Origin: Candidatus Endomicrobiellum guadaloupense | GTDB lineage: Bacteria > Elusimicrobiota > Endomicrobiia > Endomicrobiales > Endomicrobiaceae | Assembly: GCA_031278895.1 (NCBI GenBank) | Contig: JAITJN010000037.1 | Span: 35,724-99,723, forward strand | Direction: 5' to 3' | DNA: 64,000 nt | Part shown: positions 46,244-55,829 of the stretch, in pieces | How positions within the stretch are numbered: the stretch's first letter is position 1 | How the letters are laid out: the number at the start of each line of letters is the position of its first letter | Position numbers and translations under genes: made by a program | The notes under the pieces: generated by a model | What the model saw: only the letters and a program-made list of their open reading frames with translations | Told to the model about the DNA's origin: nothing | Databases searched by the model: none

Positions 46244-46747
46244 ATGACGAAATCTCGCGATACGTCCAATGAGTTTGAATTACCCAAGACCTATGGCGAT
46301 ACTAAAGTATTTATTCTTCCAAAAGATCCAATTTGGATTTTTGCTTATTGGGAAATTTCTCCTATTAAATTTGAAGAGTTTTCAAAACAATATAAAAACG
46401 ATTTTGATTCATCTGCTTTTGTAATCAGAGTTTATGATGTTACAGATATAGATTTTAATGGGTGTAACGCTAATAAATTTTTTGATATATATATAAGCTA
46501 TGATTCTTTAAGTTGGTATATAAATGTTGGAGAATATAATCGTTCATTTGTTGTTGAAATAGGATTTATGCTCAAGAACGGAAAATTTATTTCTGTTGTA
46601 AGGTCTAACTTTCTTACAATGCCATCATATAGCGTTTCAGATGTTAGAGACGAATTGCGGAGAACTCTTAAATTTGATTTTGAAAAACTTCTTAAGAAAA
46701 ATAATGTGACTTCAAGTATAACAGTAAAAAATGTAAAAGAATTTTGA
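46244..46747 (+). CDS. DUF4912 protein
   Basis: This 167-aa protein has the DUF4912 start (LPKTYGDTKVFILPKDPIWIF, then AYWEIS). It is a compact beta-rich fold of unknown function that often lies next to GH57 glucan branching enzymes, as here. The later YDSLSWYINVGEYNRSFVVEIG is also typical of the family. It may bind carbohydrate or assist glycogen enzymes, which is inference from neighbours only. GGGAA lies before the ATG. Confidence 0.82.
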   Translation: MTKSRDTSNEFELPKTYGDTKVFILPKDPIWIFAYWEISPIKFEEFSKQYKNDFDSSAFVIRVYDVTDIDFNGCNANKFFDIYISYDSLSWYINVGEYNRSFVVEIGFMLKNGKFISVVRSNFLTMPSYSVSDVRDELRRTLKFDFEKLLKKNNVTSSITVKNVKEF

Positions 46748-46860
46748 GAGATTAAGAAATTGCCTCCAAGTAAAAGTTTTTCAAGTTCTAGTTTACTTTC
46801 CAAAAAATAAGTATAGTTAGTTCAGTAGTATTAATAAATCAATTTTATAAAGGTTGTTCA

Positions 46861-48444
46861 ATGGACTATAAAGGCTACTGGTGTTTACAGTTACATGCTC
46901 ATCTTCCTTATGTAAGACATCCTGAATATCCAGACTTCTTAGAAGAAGATTGGCTTTATGAAGCTATTACTGAAACATATCTTCCTCTTCTTTCAGTATT
47001 TGAGAAATTTGTTGAAGATGATATAGACTTCAGATTAACAATGACGATAACCCCATCTTTGGCTAATATGCTTTCTGACAATCTTTTACAACACCGTTAT
47101 TATGAAAGATTAAAAAAACAAATAGAACTTTCAGAAAAGGAACTTTTAAGAACAAAAGATAGCCTTGAATTTAAATCTGTTGCTCAGATGTATTACGATC
47201 GTTTTCAAAATTGCAAGCGGTTGTGGGATAAGTATAATGATAATATTCTCATAGGCTTTAGAAGACTTCAGAATTTAGGCAATATTGAAATTATTACATG
47301 TTGTGCTACGCATGGACTTCTTCCATTGATGAACAATGAAAAAGCTCAGAGAGCTCAGATAAGCGTAGCTTGTAATGACTATGAAAGACATTTTGGAGTA
47401 AGACCTAAAGGAATATGGCTTGCAGAATGTGCTTATTATCCAGGGATAGATAAAATACTGAAAGAAGAAGATTTAAAATATTTCTTTCTTGAATCTCAAG
47501 GTGTTTTATACTCTACTCCTTGTCCAAAATATGGGGTTTTTGCACCTATTTACTGTGAGAGTGGAGTTGCAGCTTTTTCAAGAGATATGGAAACTGCAAG
47601 CCAAGTTTGGAGCTCGGAAACTGGATACCCTGGAGATCCATCTTATAGAGAGTTTTATAGAGATTTAGGTTATGATTGCGATTACGAATATATAAAACCT
47701 TACTTACATTCTGACGGCATTAGACGCAATACAGGAATAAAGTATCATAAAATTACAGGAAAAGTTTCTTTAGGAGATAAACAACCTTATGTTCTACAAG
47801 AAGCAAGCGATAAAGCTGCTGAGCATGCTGGTAATTTTTTATTTAACAGAACAAAACAAGTGGAATACTTATCAGAAATTATGGACAGATCTCCGATAGT
47901 TGTTTCTATGTATGATGCAGAGCTTTTTGGTCATTGGTGGTTTGAAGGTCCTAATTTTATAAATTTTTTGTTTAGAAAAACGCAATATGATCAAAACATT
48001 ATAAAGCCTATAACTCCTTCTGAATACCTCAATAAATTTCCTGTAAATCAAATTGTTAGACCAGCAGCTTCATCATGGGGAGATAAAGGATATTACGAAG
48101 TTTGGCTTAATGGATCAAATGATTATATATACAGACACTTACATAAAGCGTCTGATAGAATGTCTGAACTAGCAAATAAATTCTCTAGAGTCAGTGGCAT
48201 TTTAAAAAGAGCATTAAATCAGTCTGCAAGAGAATTGCTTCTTGCTCAATCGTCTGATTGGGCTTTTATAATGACTAGAGGAACAATGGTTGAATATGCT
48301 AAAAAGAGAACTAAAGATCATTTGGAAAACTTTACAAAATTATACTCACAAATAGTTAATAATTCTTTAGATGAGTCTTATTTAAAAATTTTGGAGAATA
48401 AAAATAGAATATTTCCTGAAATAGATTATAGGGCATATCTTTAA
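46861..48444 (+). CDS. GH57 1,4-alpha-glucan branching enzyme (DUF1957)
   Basis: This 527-aa GH57 protein has region 1 LQLHAHLPYVRHPEYP. The nucleophile region is KGIWLAECAYYPG, the acid region is VVSMYDAELFGHWWFEGP, and the C-terminal DUF1957 domain ends around SSDWAFIMTRGTMVEYA. This architecture is that of thermophile and cyanobacterial GH57 branching enzymes, which make alpha-1,6 links in glycogen. It follows DUF4912 and precedes an HD-GYP gene by 5 bp. Along with the GH57 enzyme at 10487 it supports storage-glucan turnover. Confidence 0.9.
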   Translation: MDYKGYWCLQLHAHLPYVRHPEYPDFLEEDWLYEAITETYLPLLSVFEKFVEDDIDFRLTMTITPSLANMLSDNLLQHRYYERLKKQIELSEKELLRTKDSLEFKSVAQMYYDRFQNCKRLWDKYNDNILIGFRRLQNLGNIEIITCCATHGLLPLMNNEKAQRAQISVACNDYERHFGVRPKGIWLAECAYYPGIDKILKEEDLKYFFLESQGVLYSTPCPKYGVFAPIYCESGVAAFSRDMETASQVWSSETGYPGDPSYREFYRDLGYDCDYEYIKPYLHSDGIRRNTGIKYHKITGKVSLGDKQPYVLQEASDKAAEHAGNFLFNRTKQVEYLSEIMDRSPIVVSMYDAELFGHWWFEGPNFINFLFRKTQYDQNIIKPITPSEYLNKFPVNQIVRPAASSWGDKGYYEVWLNGSNDYIYRHLHKASDRMSELANKFSRVSGILKRALNQSARELLLAQSSDWAFIMTRGTMVEYAKKRTKDHLENFTKLYSQIVNNSLDESYLKILENKNRIFPEIDYRAYL

Positions 48445-48449
48445 ACTAA

Positions 48450-49694
48450 ATGGCAAATTATATGGTTTGCATTATTTTAGCAGCTTTAGCTTCAATTTCT
48501 TCAGCGATGCTTTTAATGCTACGCTATAAGATAAATAATTTGCAGAAAACTATATCTGTACTTAATAACAATATTGTAGAGAAATCTGAGGTAGATAAGC
48601 TGTTAAATATATTATTAGAACTTAATGAATTTTCTCTTAAAGAGCAAGATTCTTTTGACAGAAGTGAATTTTTAAATACAGTTGTAAATGAAGTATATAA
48701 ATTTACTGGGGTAGGCTCTGCTGCAGTTATTTTATTGGATAATGATACAAATGAAGCTTTTATTTCTTCATCAAAAGAGCATGGATCAATAGATCCTGAG
48801 TTGGAAGCTAAATTCGAGTTAAATGTTGCAGATATTGTTCTTGAGAATTGTGTCCCTATTTTGGTCAATGATAAACTTTCAGGTATCGCTACAAAATTAT
48901 TTCAAAAAGATAATAGCAACACGTATAAATCTTTTATCGCAGCTCCTATTAAAATTAACAATAAATCTATAGGTGTTTTGACTGTTGTGGCTTTACCAAA
49001 CGGCAGAATTTTTAATTCTAAGGATTTAGATCTTATAGTTATTATTGCTGACCAAACAGCTTTAATTCTTGGTAATCGTGCACTTTATCATAATCTTAAC
49101 GATTTTTATTTTGAGATTGTAAAGACACTGATAAGGACTATAGATGCTAAAGATCATAATACTTTTAATCACTCTGAAAGAACAGAACAATATGCCAAAC
49201 TTATAGCAGAAAAATTAAATTTGTCTTCAGAAATTGTAAGAAAAATAGAGTTTGCTGCTTTAGTGCATGATATAGGAAAAGTTGGGATAGCAGGACATAT
49301 TTTAAATAAAATTGAACGACTTACAGAAGATGAGAAAGAAGTATTAAAAATGCACCCTATTATTGGGTATAATATTATTGCTCCATTAACTTTTTTATCC
49401 TCAGTAGCGCCAATTGTGTTATATCATCAAGAATGGTATAATGGCAAAGGATATCCCGAAGGTTTGTCTGGCGAGGAGATTCCTTTAGGGGCAAGAATAA
49501 TATCTGTTATTGATGCTTATGATGCAATGACTTCTGATAGACCATACAGAAAAGCATTAGGAAAAGAATATGCTATTACCGAACTTGAAAAAGGAAAAGG
49601 AACTCAGTTTGACCCTGAAGTTGCCAAAACGTTTATAGATATATTAAAATCTAACTCTACAGCAAGCAAATATAGAATTAATAAAACTATATGA
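48450..49694 (+). CDS. Membrane-anchored GAF/HD-GYP signalling protein
   Basis: The 414-aa protein has one N-terminal membrane helix, a coiled stretch, and a GAF domain (about 70-210, SAAVILLDN...VIIADQTALILGNRA). An HD-GYP domain follows: AALVHDIGKVGIAGHILNK, MHPIIGYNII, YNGKGYPEGL, ISVIDAYDAMTSDRPYRKAL. HD-GYP proteins hydrolyse cyclic di-GMP or related dinucleotides. LYHQEWYNGKGYP keeps the first His but has Gln where HHE is typical. It overlaps rsmI by 4 bp. Confidence 0.88.
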   Translation: MANYMVCIILAALASISSAMLLMLRYKINNLQKTISVLNNNIVEKSEVDKLLNILLELNEFSLKEQDSFDRSEFLNTVVNEVYKFTGVGSAAVILLDNDTNEAFISSSKEHGSIDPELEAKFELNVADIVLENCVPILVNDKLSGIATKLFQKDNSNTYKSFIAAPIKINNKSIGVLTVVALPNGRIFNSKDLDLIVIIADQTALILGNRALYHNLNDFYFEIVKTLIRTIDAKDHNTFNHSERTEQYAKLIAEKLNLSSEIVRKIEFAALVHDIGKVGIAGHILNKIERLTEDEKEVLKMHPIIGYNIIAPLTFLSSVAPIVLYHQEWYNGKGYPEGLSGEEIPLGARIISVIDAYDAMTSDRPYRKALGKEYAITELEKGKGTQFDPEVAKTFIDILKSNSTASKYRINKTI

Positions 49695-50383
49695 GCGGTA
49701 TTTTATACATAGTCCCAACCCCTATAGGCAATCTTGAAGATATAACCTTAAGAGCGTTAAGAATTTTGAAAGACTGCGACCTAATAGCATGCGAGGATAC
49801 TCGTCAGAGCTTAAAACTATTATCTTATTTTGAAATTTCTAAACCGTTGATAAGTTTTTATTCTTACAATCAGCAATATAGAGTTGGCCAAATAATAGAT
49901 AAATTGTTTGATGGTAAGAATGTTGTTCTTATTTCAGATGCTGGCACTCCTGGCATTTCAGATCCAGGATATATTTTAATTAAAGAAGCTGTAGAAAAAG
50001 GTATAAAGACAGAAGTTTTACCTGGAGCCAGTGCTGTAATAACTGCTCTTGTTGGTTCAGGTCTTCCTACTGATGGTTTTGTTTTCTGTGGTTTTTTAAA
50101 AAGAAAGCCAGGTAAAATGAAAAAAGAGTTGTCAGAGCTTATAGGTTTAGGGAAAACGATAGTTTTTTACGAATCTCCTCACAGAATTCTAAAAACAGTT
50201 GAAATCTGTTCTGAAGTGTTTGGGGAAGAATCTAAAATCTGCCTTGCTAGAGAGCTAACAAAGAAATTTGAAGAATTTATAAGAGGGACAATAAAAGAAG
50301 TATTTACAGATATAAAAAATAGAAAAAATTTGTTTGGAGAATTTGTTGTTCTGATATATTCTAAAGAGGATACGGAGAAATAA
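49691..50383 (+). CDS. rsmI: 16S rRNA (cytidine1402-2'-O)-methyltransferase
   Basis: This 230-aa SAM-dependent tetrapyrrole-methylase-fold enzyme begins [19 protein letters not shown]. It continues [56 protein letters not shown] and FYESPHRI. These are RsmI signatures; it methylates C1402 in the ribosomal decoding centre. Confidence 0.95.
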   Translation: MSGILYIVPTPIGNLEDITLRALRILKDCDLIACEDTRQSLKLLSYFEISKPLISFYSYNQQYRVGQIIDKLFDGKNVVLISDAGTPGISDPGYILIKEAVEKGIKTEVLPGASAVITALVGSGLPTDGFVFCGFLKRKPGKMKKELSELIGLGKTIVFYESPHRILKTVEICSEVFGEESKICLARELTKKFEEFIRGTIKEVFTDIKNRKNLFGEFVVLIYSKEDTEK

Positions 50384-50384
50384 A

Positions 50385-51407
50385 GTGATTAAAATTGGAA
50401 TTATAGGAATTACCGGCTACACCGGAGAAGAACTTCTAAAAATTCTTTCTAAACGAAGTGATGTTAAAATAGCAGGTCTCTATGGAAGAAAATCCTCGCA
50501 AGAGAGAGACTTAAAAGATATTTATCCAGGTTTTGCAAATTTAAACTTGAAAGTGAGTCCTTTGGATATTGAGCATGCTGCGTCTAATTGTGATGTAGTT
50601 TTTTTAGCTTTACCGCATGCAGTGGCTTTTGAAGTTGTTCCAGCTCTTTTAGAAGCAGGTGCAAAAGTTATAGATTTGTCTGCGGATTTTAGATTAAAAA
50701 ATCCTGAAACTTATGAAAAATGGTACAAGGTAACCCATACTGCAAAAAAATATATAAACAGAGCGGTTTATGGTCTATCTGAACTTAATGATAAAGAAAT
50801 AAAAAATGCATCATTGATAGCTAATCCAGGTTGTTATCCAACAAGTATTATTTTAGGGTGTGTTCCTGCAATTAAAAATAAATTTGTTGACTTGAAAGGA
50901 ATAGTTGTAGATTCTAAGAGTGGTATTTCTGGAGCAGGAAGAAAGGCTACGCATGAATATTTTGAAAAAGAACATCCAAATTTTAGAGCTTATAAAATTG
51001 CCGGCGGGCATAGACACATTCCCGAGATAGAGCAAGAATTTGCAAATCTTTCTGGAGAAAATACGCCCATAAGCTTTACACCTCATATAATCCCTGTTGA
51101 GAGAGGAATGCTCTCAACTATTTATATAAATCTTAAACAAGATATTAAAACGTCTGATGTAATAGAAAAGTACAAAGAATTTTATAAAGGAAGAAATTTT
51201 ATTAAAATTCTTGATGAAGATGTTATGCCGTCAATAAAAGATATCGTTAATACAAATTTTTGTGAAATAGGCATAAAGATTGACGAAAGAACAAAAAGAA
51301 TTGTAATAGTTTCAGTAATAGATAATTTAGTAAAAGGTGCTTCGGGACAGGCAGTTCAGAACATGAATCTTATGTTTCTTTTGCCAGAAACTGCAGTCTT
51401 AATATAG
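50385..51407 (+). CDS. argC: N-acetyl-gamma-glutamyl-phosphate reductase
   Basis: This 340-aa arginine-pathway enzyme starts at GTG (50385), one base after the rsmI stop. NAD(P) binding is [15 protein letters not shown]; the catalytic Cys is in [26 protein letters not shown] and [13 protein letters not shown] are conserved. It reduces N-acetylglutamyl phosphate to the semialdehyde. It is followed by argJ after 12 bp. Confidence 0.95.
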   Translation: MIKIGIIGITGYTGEELLKILSKRSDVKIAGLYGRKSSQERDLKDIYPGFANLNLKVSPLDIEHAASNCDVVFLALPHAVAFEVVPALLEAGAKVIDLSADFRLKNPETYEKWYKVTHTAKKYINRAVYGLSELNDKEIKNASLIANPGCYPTSIILGCVPAIKNKFVDLKGIVVDSKSGISGAGRKATHEYFEKEHPNFRAYKIAGGHRHIPEIEQEFANLSGENTPISFTPHIIPVERGMLSTIYINLKQDIKTSDVIEKYKEFYKGRNFIKILDEDVMPSIKDIVNTNFCEIGIKIDERTKRIVIVSVIDNLVKGASGQAVQNMNLMFLLPETAVLI

Positions 51408-51419
51408 GAGAATTAAAAC

Positions 51420-52622
51420 ATGCTTCCAAAAGGTTTTAAAGTTGCTGGAATAAGTTCTGGATTGTCAAACAAAGAAGGGAAGAAAGATCTTGCTATTTTT
51501 ATTTCTGATGTTGCAGCTAGCGCGGCTGGAATTTTTACACAAAGTGTTGCAAAAGCAGCACCTGTCCTTTTAGATATTGAAAGGTTAAAAAAAGGCGGTA
51601 AATTTTTTGGTGTTATAGCAAACTCAGGTTGTGCTAATACTTGTACAGGAGATAAGGGGTTAGAAGATGCACAATATGTTTGTTCTGTTGCTGAAACTGT
51701 ATTTGGACTAAAGTCTGGTTCAATACTATGTGCATCTACTGGTGTTATAGGACAATATCTAAATATCTCCAAAAATAATTTTACTGAAAAAATTGAATTA
51801 TTAAAAACCAATTCAGGAACGTCATCATCAAATGAGGAAAACGCTGTTTCTGCCATAATGACTACTGACACTTTTATAAAAAAGTCTGAAAAAGAGATTG
51901 TTGTTAAGAATGGCAAAATTAAAATCTGGGGTTGTATAAAAGGAGCAGGAATGATACACCCAAATTTAAAAGGTCTTCATGCAACAATGCTTTCTTTTAT
52001 ATTAACAGATGCAGAGATAGAAAGTGCTGAACTTCAAAAGATTTTAGAAAAATCTGCCGATAAATCGTACAATTGCGTTTCCGTTGATGGTGATACATCT
52101 ACAAATGATACTGTAATAGTTTTATCTAATGGTCAAAGTGGGACAGGGAAATTATCACGAGATGATACAAAAGCTTTTATAAGAACTTTTGATGAGCTTA
52201 CTTTGGAACTAGCTAAATCTGTAGCAAAAGATGGTGAAGGCGCTACAAAGTTTATTGAGGTTGAAGTTAAAAATGCCAAAACCAAATCTGATGCAAAAAT
52301 TATAGCCTCTACTATTGCAACTTCTCCTCTTTTTAAAACAGCGATGTTTGGCGCTGATGCTAATTGGGGAAGAATTGTTGCTGCAGCAGGAAGAGCATGT
52401 GTATCTTTTGAGTTGAATAAAGTCAATATATATATAGCAGGTATTCACACTTTCAAAAATGGCGTTGCTTTGATGTTTTCTGAAAGAGCTGCAAAAAAAT
52501 CTCTTTCAGAAAAAGAAGTTAGAGTTATTCTAGATTTGGGTATTGGCAACGAGTCAAGCAAGTATTATACTTGTGATTTTTCTTATGATTATATACGCAT
52601 TAACGCCGACTATCGAAGCTAA
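51420..52622 (+). CDS. argJ: Glutamate N-acetyltransferase (bifunctional ArgJ)
   Basis: This 400-aa autoproteolytic enzyme recycles acetyl groups in arginine synthesis. The cleavage and nucleophile site is GLHATML with Thr189. VIANSGCANTCTG forms the oxyanion hole, GDTSTNDTVIVLSNG is conserved, and FGADANWGRIVAAAGRA lies in the beta chain. GGAG precedes the ATG. argB would commonly follow, but downstream lies an IS remnant instead. Confidence 0.94.
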   Translation: MLPKGFKVAGISSGLSNKEGKKDLAIFISDVAASAAGIFTQSVAKAAPVLLDIERLKKGGKFFGVIANSGCANTCTGDKGLEDAQYVCSVAETVFGLKSGSILCASTGVIGQYLNISKNNFTEKIELLKTNSGTSSSNEENAVSAIMTTDTFIKKSEKEIVVKNGKIKIWGCIKGAGMIHPNLKGLHATMLSFILTDAEIESAELQKILEKSADKSYNCVSVDGDTSTNDTVIVLSNGQSGTGKLSRDDTKAFIRTFDELTLELAKSVAKDGEGATKFIEVEVKNAKTKSDAKIIASTIATSPLFKTAMFGADANWGRIVAAAGRACVSFELNKVNIYIAGIHTFKNGVALMFSERAAKKSLSEKEVRVILDLGIGNESSKYYTCDFSYDYIRINADYRS

Positions 52623-52849
52623 CGCTCTGTTTCCTGATTTTCTATCCTCTGCGTGATGGACTGGGCCAAAGTTTGCAGTACCTAACTATTCTATTAATTA
52701 ATGTACTTTGTTGTTAGTAACCTGCATCACCTGCAAAAGTTCAAATAGATATTAGACTTTGAAAATATATAATGTTGTATCAAGGGAAGTATAAAGTGAG
52801 GAATTGAAAAGGAGAAGAACTTTTGGGGTTTAGGCAAAAGAAATATCAC

Positions 52850-53065
52850 GATTTTGGGATAAACTGGTTAAAAAGAGCAATGGTTAAGAGAACAATTTTT
52901 TGACATATACCATTAGGATTTAACAGATATTGAAAATGTAAAGCAAGACGTAGAAGATTACTTATTTTGTATAATACGCAAAAAGTTCATGAGGGTTTAA
53001 ATTGGCTAACGCCTTTTGATTTTACAAGACAGTTAAATCAGTCGCTTGACATTTCAAATATTTAG
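52850..53065 (+). mobile_element. IS481/IS3-like transposase C-terminal remnant
   Basis: Broken frames read DLTDIENVKQDVEDYLF, then YNTQKVHEGLNWLTPFDF, ending at 53065. This is the C-terminal end of integrase-type DDE transposases (YN..RPH..L...TP). The N-terminal catalytic part is absent, and 52623-52850 shows only faint fragments. The remnant ends 25 bp before the infC operon promoter. Confidence 0.55.
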
Positions 53066-53089
53066 TTTGTCATAAACGCGTACATAGGT

Positions 53090-53117
53090 TTGACAAAGTC
53101 TTTGTATTTATTATAGA
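53090..53117 (+). promoter_or_regulatory. Sigma70-type promoter of infC-rpmI-rplT
   Basis: TTGACA (53090) and TATAGA (53112) are 16 bp apart, giving a transcript with a leader of about 200 nt before the infC start. Confidence 0.55.
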
Positions 53118-53145
53118 ATTTGAATAGTTTAATATAAAAAAAGAA

Positions 53146-53304
53146 GCCGCCCGGGCTCACCTTAACCATGTATTTAATGTGTTTGTAGTTTAGGGAAAAG
53201 GTTAAAAAGTATTAATATATTTTGTCGCATGGCAACTGTTTACGGGGCGGATAATTTTATCTGCTTCGATTTTTTATTTGAAAATTGGAAAGGGATAGTC
53301 TCCC
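53146..53304 (+). promoter_or_regulatory. Structured infC leader, candidate attenuator
   Basis: CCGCCC (53147-53152) can pair with GGGCGG (53245-53250), enclosing a second pairing TTAACC/GGTTAA (53162-53167, 53200-53205). The 3' partner overlaps a rival hairpin GCGGATA/TATCTGC (53247-53253, 53258-53264), which is followed by a run of six T. This is an antiterminator/terminator arrangement. A small GGGA/TCCC hairpin (53292-53304) lies just before the ribosome-binding site. L20-controlled leaders upstream of infC-rpmI-rplT are known in other bacteria, so L20 binding here is a reasonable inference. Confidence 0.45.
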
Positions 53305-53321
53305 GATAACCAAGAGGAGGA

Positions 53322-53846
53322 ATCGTCGAAAACAAAAGATTTCGTATAAACCAATTTATCAGAGTCCCGGAAGTAAGACTTATTGATTTTGATGGAACTA
53401 TGGTGGGGATAGTAAAAACATATGAAGCTTTGGCAAATGCTCAAGCAAAAGAATTAGACTTAGTTGAAATTTCTCCTCAGGCAAATCCTCCTGTGTGCAG
53501 AATAGTCAACTTTTCTAAGTTTAAATATGAGATGGATAAGAAAGAAAAAGAAGCGAAAAAGAAACAGAAGATTTCTCAAGTAAAAGAAATAAGAATAAGA
53601 CCTCGTATAGGAGAACATGATTTAGAGGTAAAAATTAAACACGCCAGAGAATTTATAGCTGATGGCGATAAAGTTCAACTTACAGCTATGTTTTCAGGAA
53701 GAGAAATGCAGCATAAAGATTTAGGTATAAAGATTATGGATAAGATCAAAGAATCTTTATCTGATGTTGCAGACCCGGAAGGAAGAACATCTTCAATGGG
53801 CACAAGGGTATTTATGACTTTGGCTCCAAAAAAGAATGTAAAATAA
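53322..53846 (+). CDS. infC: Translation initiation factor IF-3, AUC start
   Basis: The frame extends 26 codons upstream of the track's ATG: ENKRFRINQFIRVPEVRLID, then GTMVGIV. It reaches an in-frame TAA at 53310 without any ATG, GTG or TTG. ATC at 53322, preceded by AAGAGGAGG, gives 174 residues and aligns the NQFIR motif with normal IF-3 N-termini. IF-3 rejects non-AUG starts, so rare start codons on infC (AUU in E. coli) give autoregulation. Core motifs ELDLVEISPQANPPVCRIV and KEIRIRPRIGEHDLEVKI are intact. It leads the conserved infC-rpmI-rplT operon. Confidence 0.9.
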   Translation: MVENKRFRINQFIRVPEVRLIDFDGTMVGIVKTYEALANAQAKELDLVEISPQANPPVCRIVNFSKFKYEMDKKEKEAKKKQKISQVKEIRIRPRIGEHDLEVKIKHAREFIADGDKVQLTAMFSGREMQHKDLGIKIMDKIKESLSDVADPEGRTSSMGTRVFMTLAPKKNVK

Positions 53847-53917
53847 CATAAATATAACGTGAGTAGTTTAAATAAAACAGTTTTGTTTAAATGTCAGGTT
53901 TATAACGGGAGATAAAT

Positions 53918-54118
53918 ATGCCTAAGATGAAGACGCATAGTGGAGCAAAAAAACGTTTCAAAGTTACAGGTACAGGGAAAGTTAAATATAAAAAGCCAGG
54001 ACAAAGACATTTGATGACTGGTGATTCTGGAAATCAAAACAGAAAGTCAAGAAAACCTGTTTTAGTTACTGATTCAGATGTGAAGACTATCAAGAAGATT
54101 ATGCCATACAGCTTCTAA
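53918..54118 (+). CDS. rpmI: 50S ribosomal protein L35
   Basis: This 66-aa basic protein begins MPKMKTHSGAKKRFKVTGTG and has KYKKPGQRHLM, the usual L35 sequence and length. It is the middle gene of infC-rpmI-rplT. GGGAG lies before the ATG. Confidence 0.96.
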   Translation: MPKMKTHSGAKKRFKVTGTGKVKYKKPGQRHLMTGDSGNQNRKSRKPVLVTDSDVKTIKKIMPYSF

Positions 54119-54159
54119 TTTCTAATTAATATTTACTTATATAATCAAGGAGATTTGCA

Positions 54160-54510
54160 ATGCGTGCAAAAAGCGTAGTATATACAAGGCAAAAAAAGAA
54201 AAAAATATTTAGACTTGCCAAAGGTTCTTATGCAACAAAAAAGAACCGTTGGAGAATGGTCATACAACAGGTTGAGCGTTCTTTAGATTATGCTTACACT
54301 GGAAGAAAAGATAATAAAGCTAATTTTAGAACCCTTTGGATAGTTCGTCTTAATGCTGCAGTAAGGCAAGAAGGTCTTTCTTATAATAAGTTCATTTCTG
54401 GTCTTAAAAAGGTCAATGTTGCCCTAGATAGAAAAATGCTTGCTGAAATAGCAGTAAATGACAATACCACTTTCAAGCAATTAATTGAGATTGCAAAAGC
54501 TTCTTCTTAA
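54160..54510 (+). CDS. rplT: 50S ribosomal protein L20
   Basis: This 116-aa protein has the L20 motifs KKIFRLAKGSY, WIVRLNAAVRQEGLSYNKFI and a C-terminal globular part ending IAVNDNTTFKQLIEIAK. L20 binds 23S rRNA early in assembly and in other bacteria represses its own operon through the infC leader. AAGGAG precedes the ATG. Confidence 0.96.
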   Translation: MRAKSVVYTRQKKKKIFRLAKGSYATKKNRWRMVIQQVERSLDYAYTGRKDNKANFRTLWIVRLNAAVRQEGLSYNKFISGLKKVNVALDRKMLAEIAVNDNTTFKQLIEIAKASS

Positions 54511-54521
54511 AGTAAAAATAA

Positions 54522-55826
54522 ATGAAATTTTCTCCAGCAAAGACATTAATATTGTTTTTTTTTGGACTCATAGCGGCAGGTACGGCGTTTTTGTCGTTGC
54601 CTGCCGCTCATAGTTTTAGTAAATTTTCTTTTATTACAAATCTGTTTACTTCTGTTTCTGCCGTATGTGTTACTGGTCTTTCAGTTGTCAATATTGGTGA
54701 ATACTATTCTAATTTTGGGCAGATTATTATCTTAATATTGACACAGTTAGGTGGATTGGGATACATGTTTGTCTCAACTGTAATTACACTGCTTCTTGGC
54801 AAGATGGCATTAAAAGATAGACGCATAATGCAAGAACTTTTTGATGTGGCTTCATTTAAAGGATTAAAATATCTTCTTTCAAAAGCAGTTATCTTTGTTT
54901 TAGGTATAGAGTTATTTGGAGCTGTTGTTTTAACATTAATTTTTTTACAAGACTTTTCCTTTTTAAGAGCTATTTACTTAGGAATATTCCATTCAATAAC
55001 TGCATTTTGTAATGCTGGGTTTAGTATTTTTGGCGATAGCATGTCTAGGTTTGCTGCCAATCCTGCTATTATATATGCTATTGCAATTTTAGTAATATTA
55101 GGTGGGTTTGGCTTTTTTGTTATAGTTGATATTTATGATACTTATAAGCAAAGACGTAGACATTTATCTACCCATACTAAAGTTGTTCTTTCTGTGACTG
55201 CAATAATTACAGGTATAGCATTTGTACTATTTTTATTTTCAGATGCTTTAAAAGGACAAGGATTATTTTTTTTAATAAACAATTCTCTCTTTCAAGCAGT
55301 AAGCGGCAGAACAGCTGGTTTCTATACAGTATCTCCAATGCTATTTGACGATTTTACTAACAGCTTGTTTATGATTTTAATGTCTGTAGGAGCAGCTCCA
55401 GGAAGCACGACTGGTGGTATAAAGGTAACTACCATAGCTTTGGTTTTTGTATTTATAAGAAGCGTATTAAAAGGCGATGAAGATTATGTTTTATTTAAGA
55501 GAAGAATACCGATTCACCTTATAAAAAAAGCTCTAGTTATTTTTATAGTATTTTTTGTTTTAATAGCATTATTGTCGCTTATACTTATGTTGCAAGAAAA
55601 TTATTTAAGACCTATAACTGTTGTTTTTGAAGTTATCTCGGCATTTGCTACAGTTGGGCTATCGCTTGATATTACGTCTGATCTGGCTTTAGCTGGCAAA
55701 ATATATGTCATTATAGCTATGTTAACAGGACGTATTGGAATACTAACTGTGCTTATAGTAATGGTAAATCCAGTTGCAAAGAAGAAAAATATTAAATATC
55801 CTGAAGGTAGAATATTAGTCGGATAA
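54522..55826 (+). CDS. ktrB: Ktr/Trk potassium transporter membrane subunit
   Basis: This 434-aa TrkH/KtrB protein has four M1-P-M2 repeats with pore loops: TSVSAVCVTGLSV, HSITAFCNAGFS, QAVSGRTAGFYT and EVISAFATVGLS. Each repeat has the conserved selectivity Gly. It takes up K+ with the cytosolic RCK subunit encoded next. In many bacteria Ktr is inhibited by c-di-AMP, the product of CdaA encoded at 39954. The gene starts 11 bp after rplT. Confidence 0.92.
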   Translation: MKFSPAKTLILFFFGLIAAGTAFLSLPAAHSFSKFSFITNLFTSVSAVCVTGLSVVNIGEYYSNFGQIIILILTQLGGLGYMFVSTVITLLLGKMALKDRRIMQELFDVASFKGLKYLLSKAVIFVLGIELFGAVVLTLIFLQDFSFLRAIYLGIFHSITAFCNAGFSIFGDSMSRFAANPAIIYAIAILVILGGFGFFVIVDIYDTYKQRRRHLSTHTKVVLSVTAIITGIAFVLFLFSDALKGQGLFFLINNSLFQAVSGRTAGFYTVSPMLFDDFTNSLFMILMSVGAAPGSTTGGIKVTTIALVFVFIRSVLKGDEDYVLFKRRIPIHLIKKALVIFIVFFVLIALLSLILMLQENYLRPITVVFEVISAFATVGLSLDITSDLALAGKIYVIIAMLTGRIGILTVLIVMVNPVAKKKNIKYPEGRILVG

Positions 55827-55829
55827 AGG

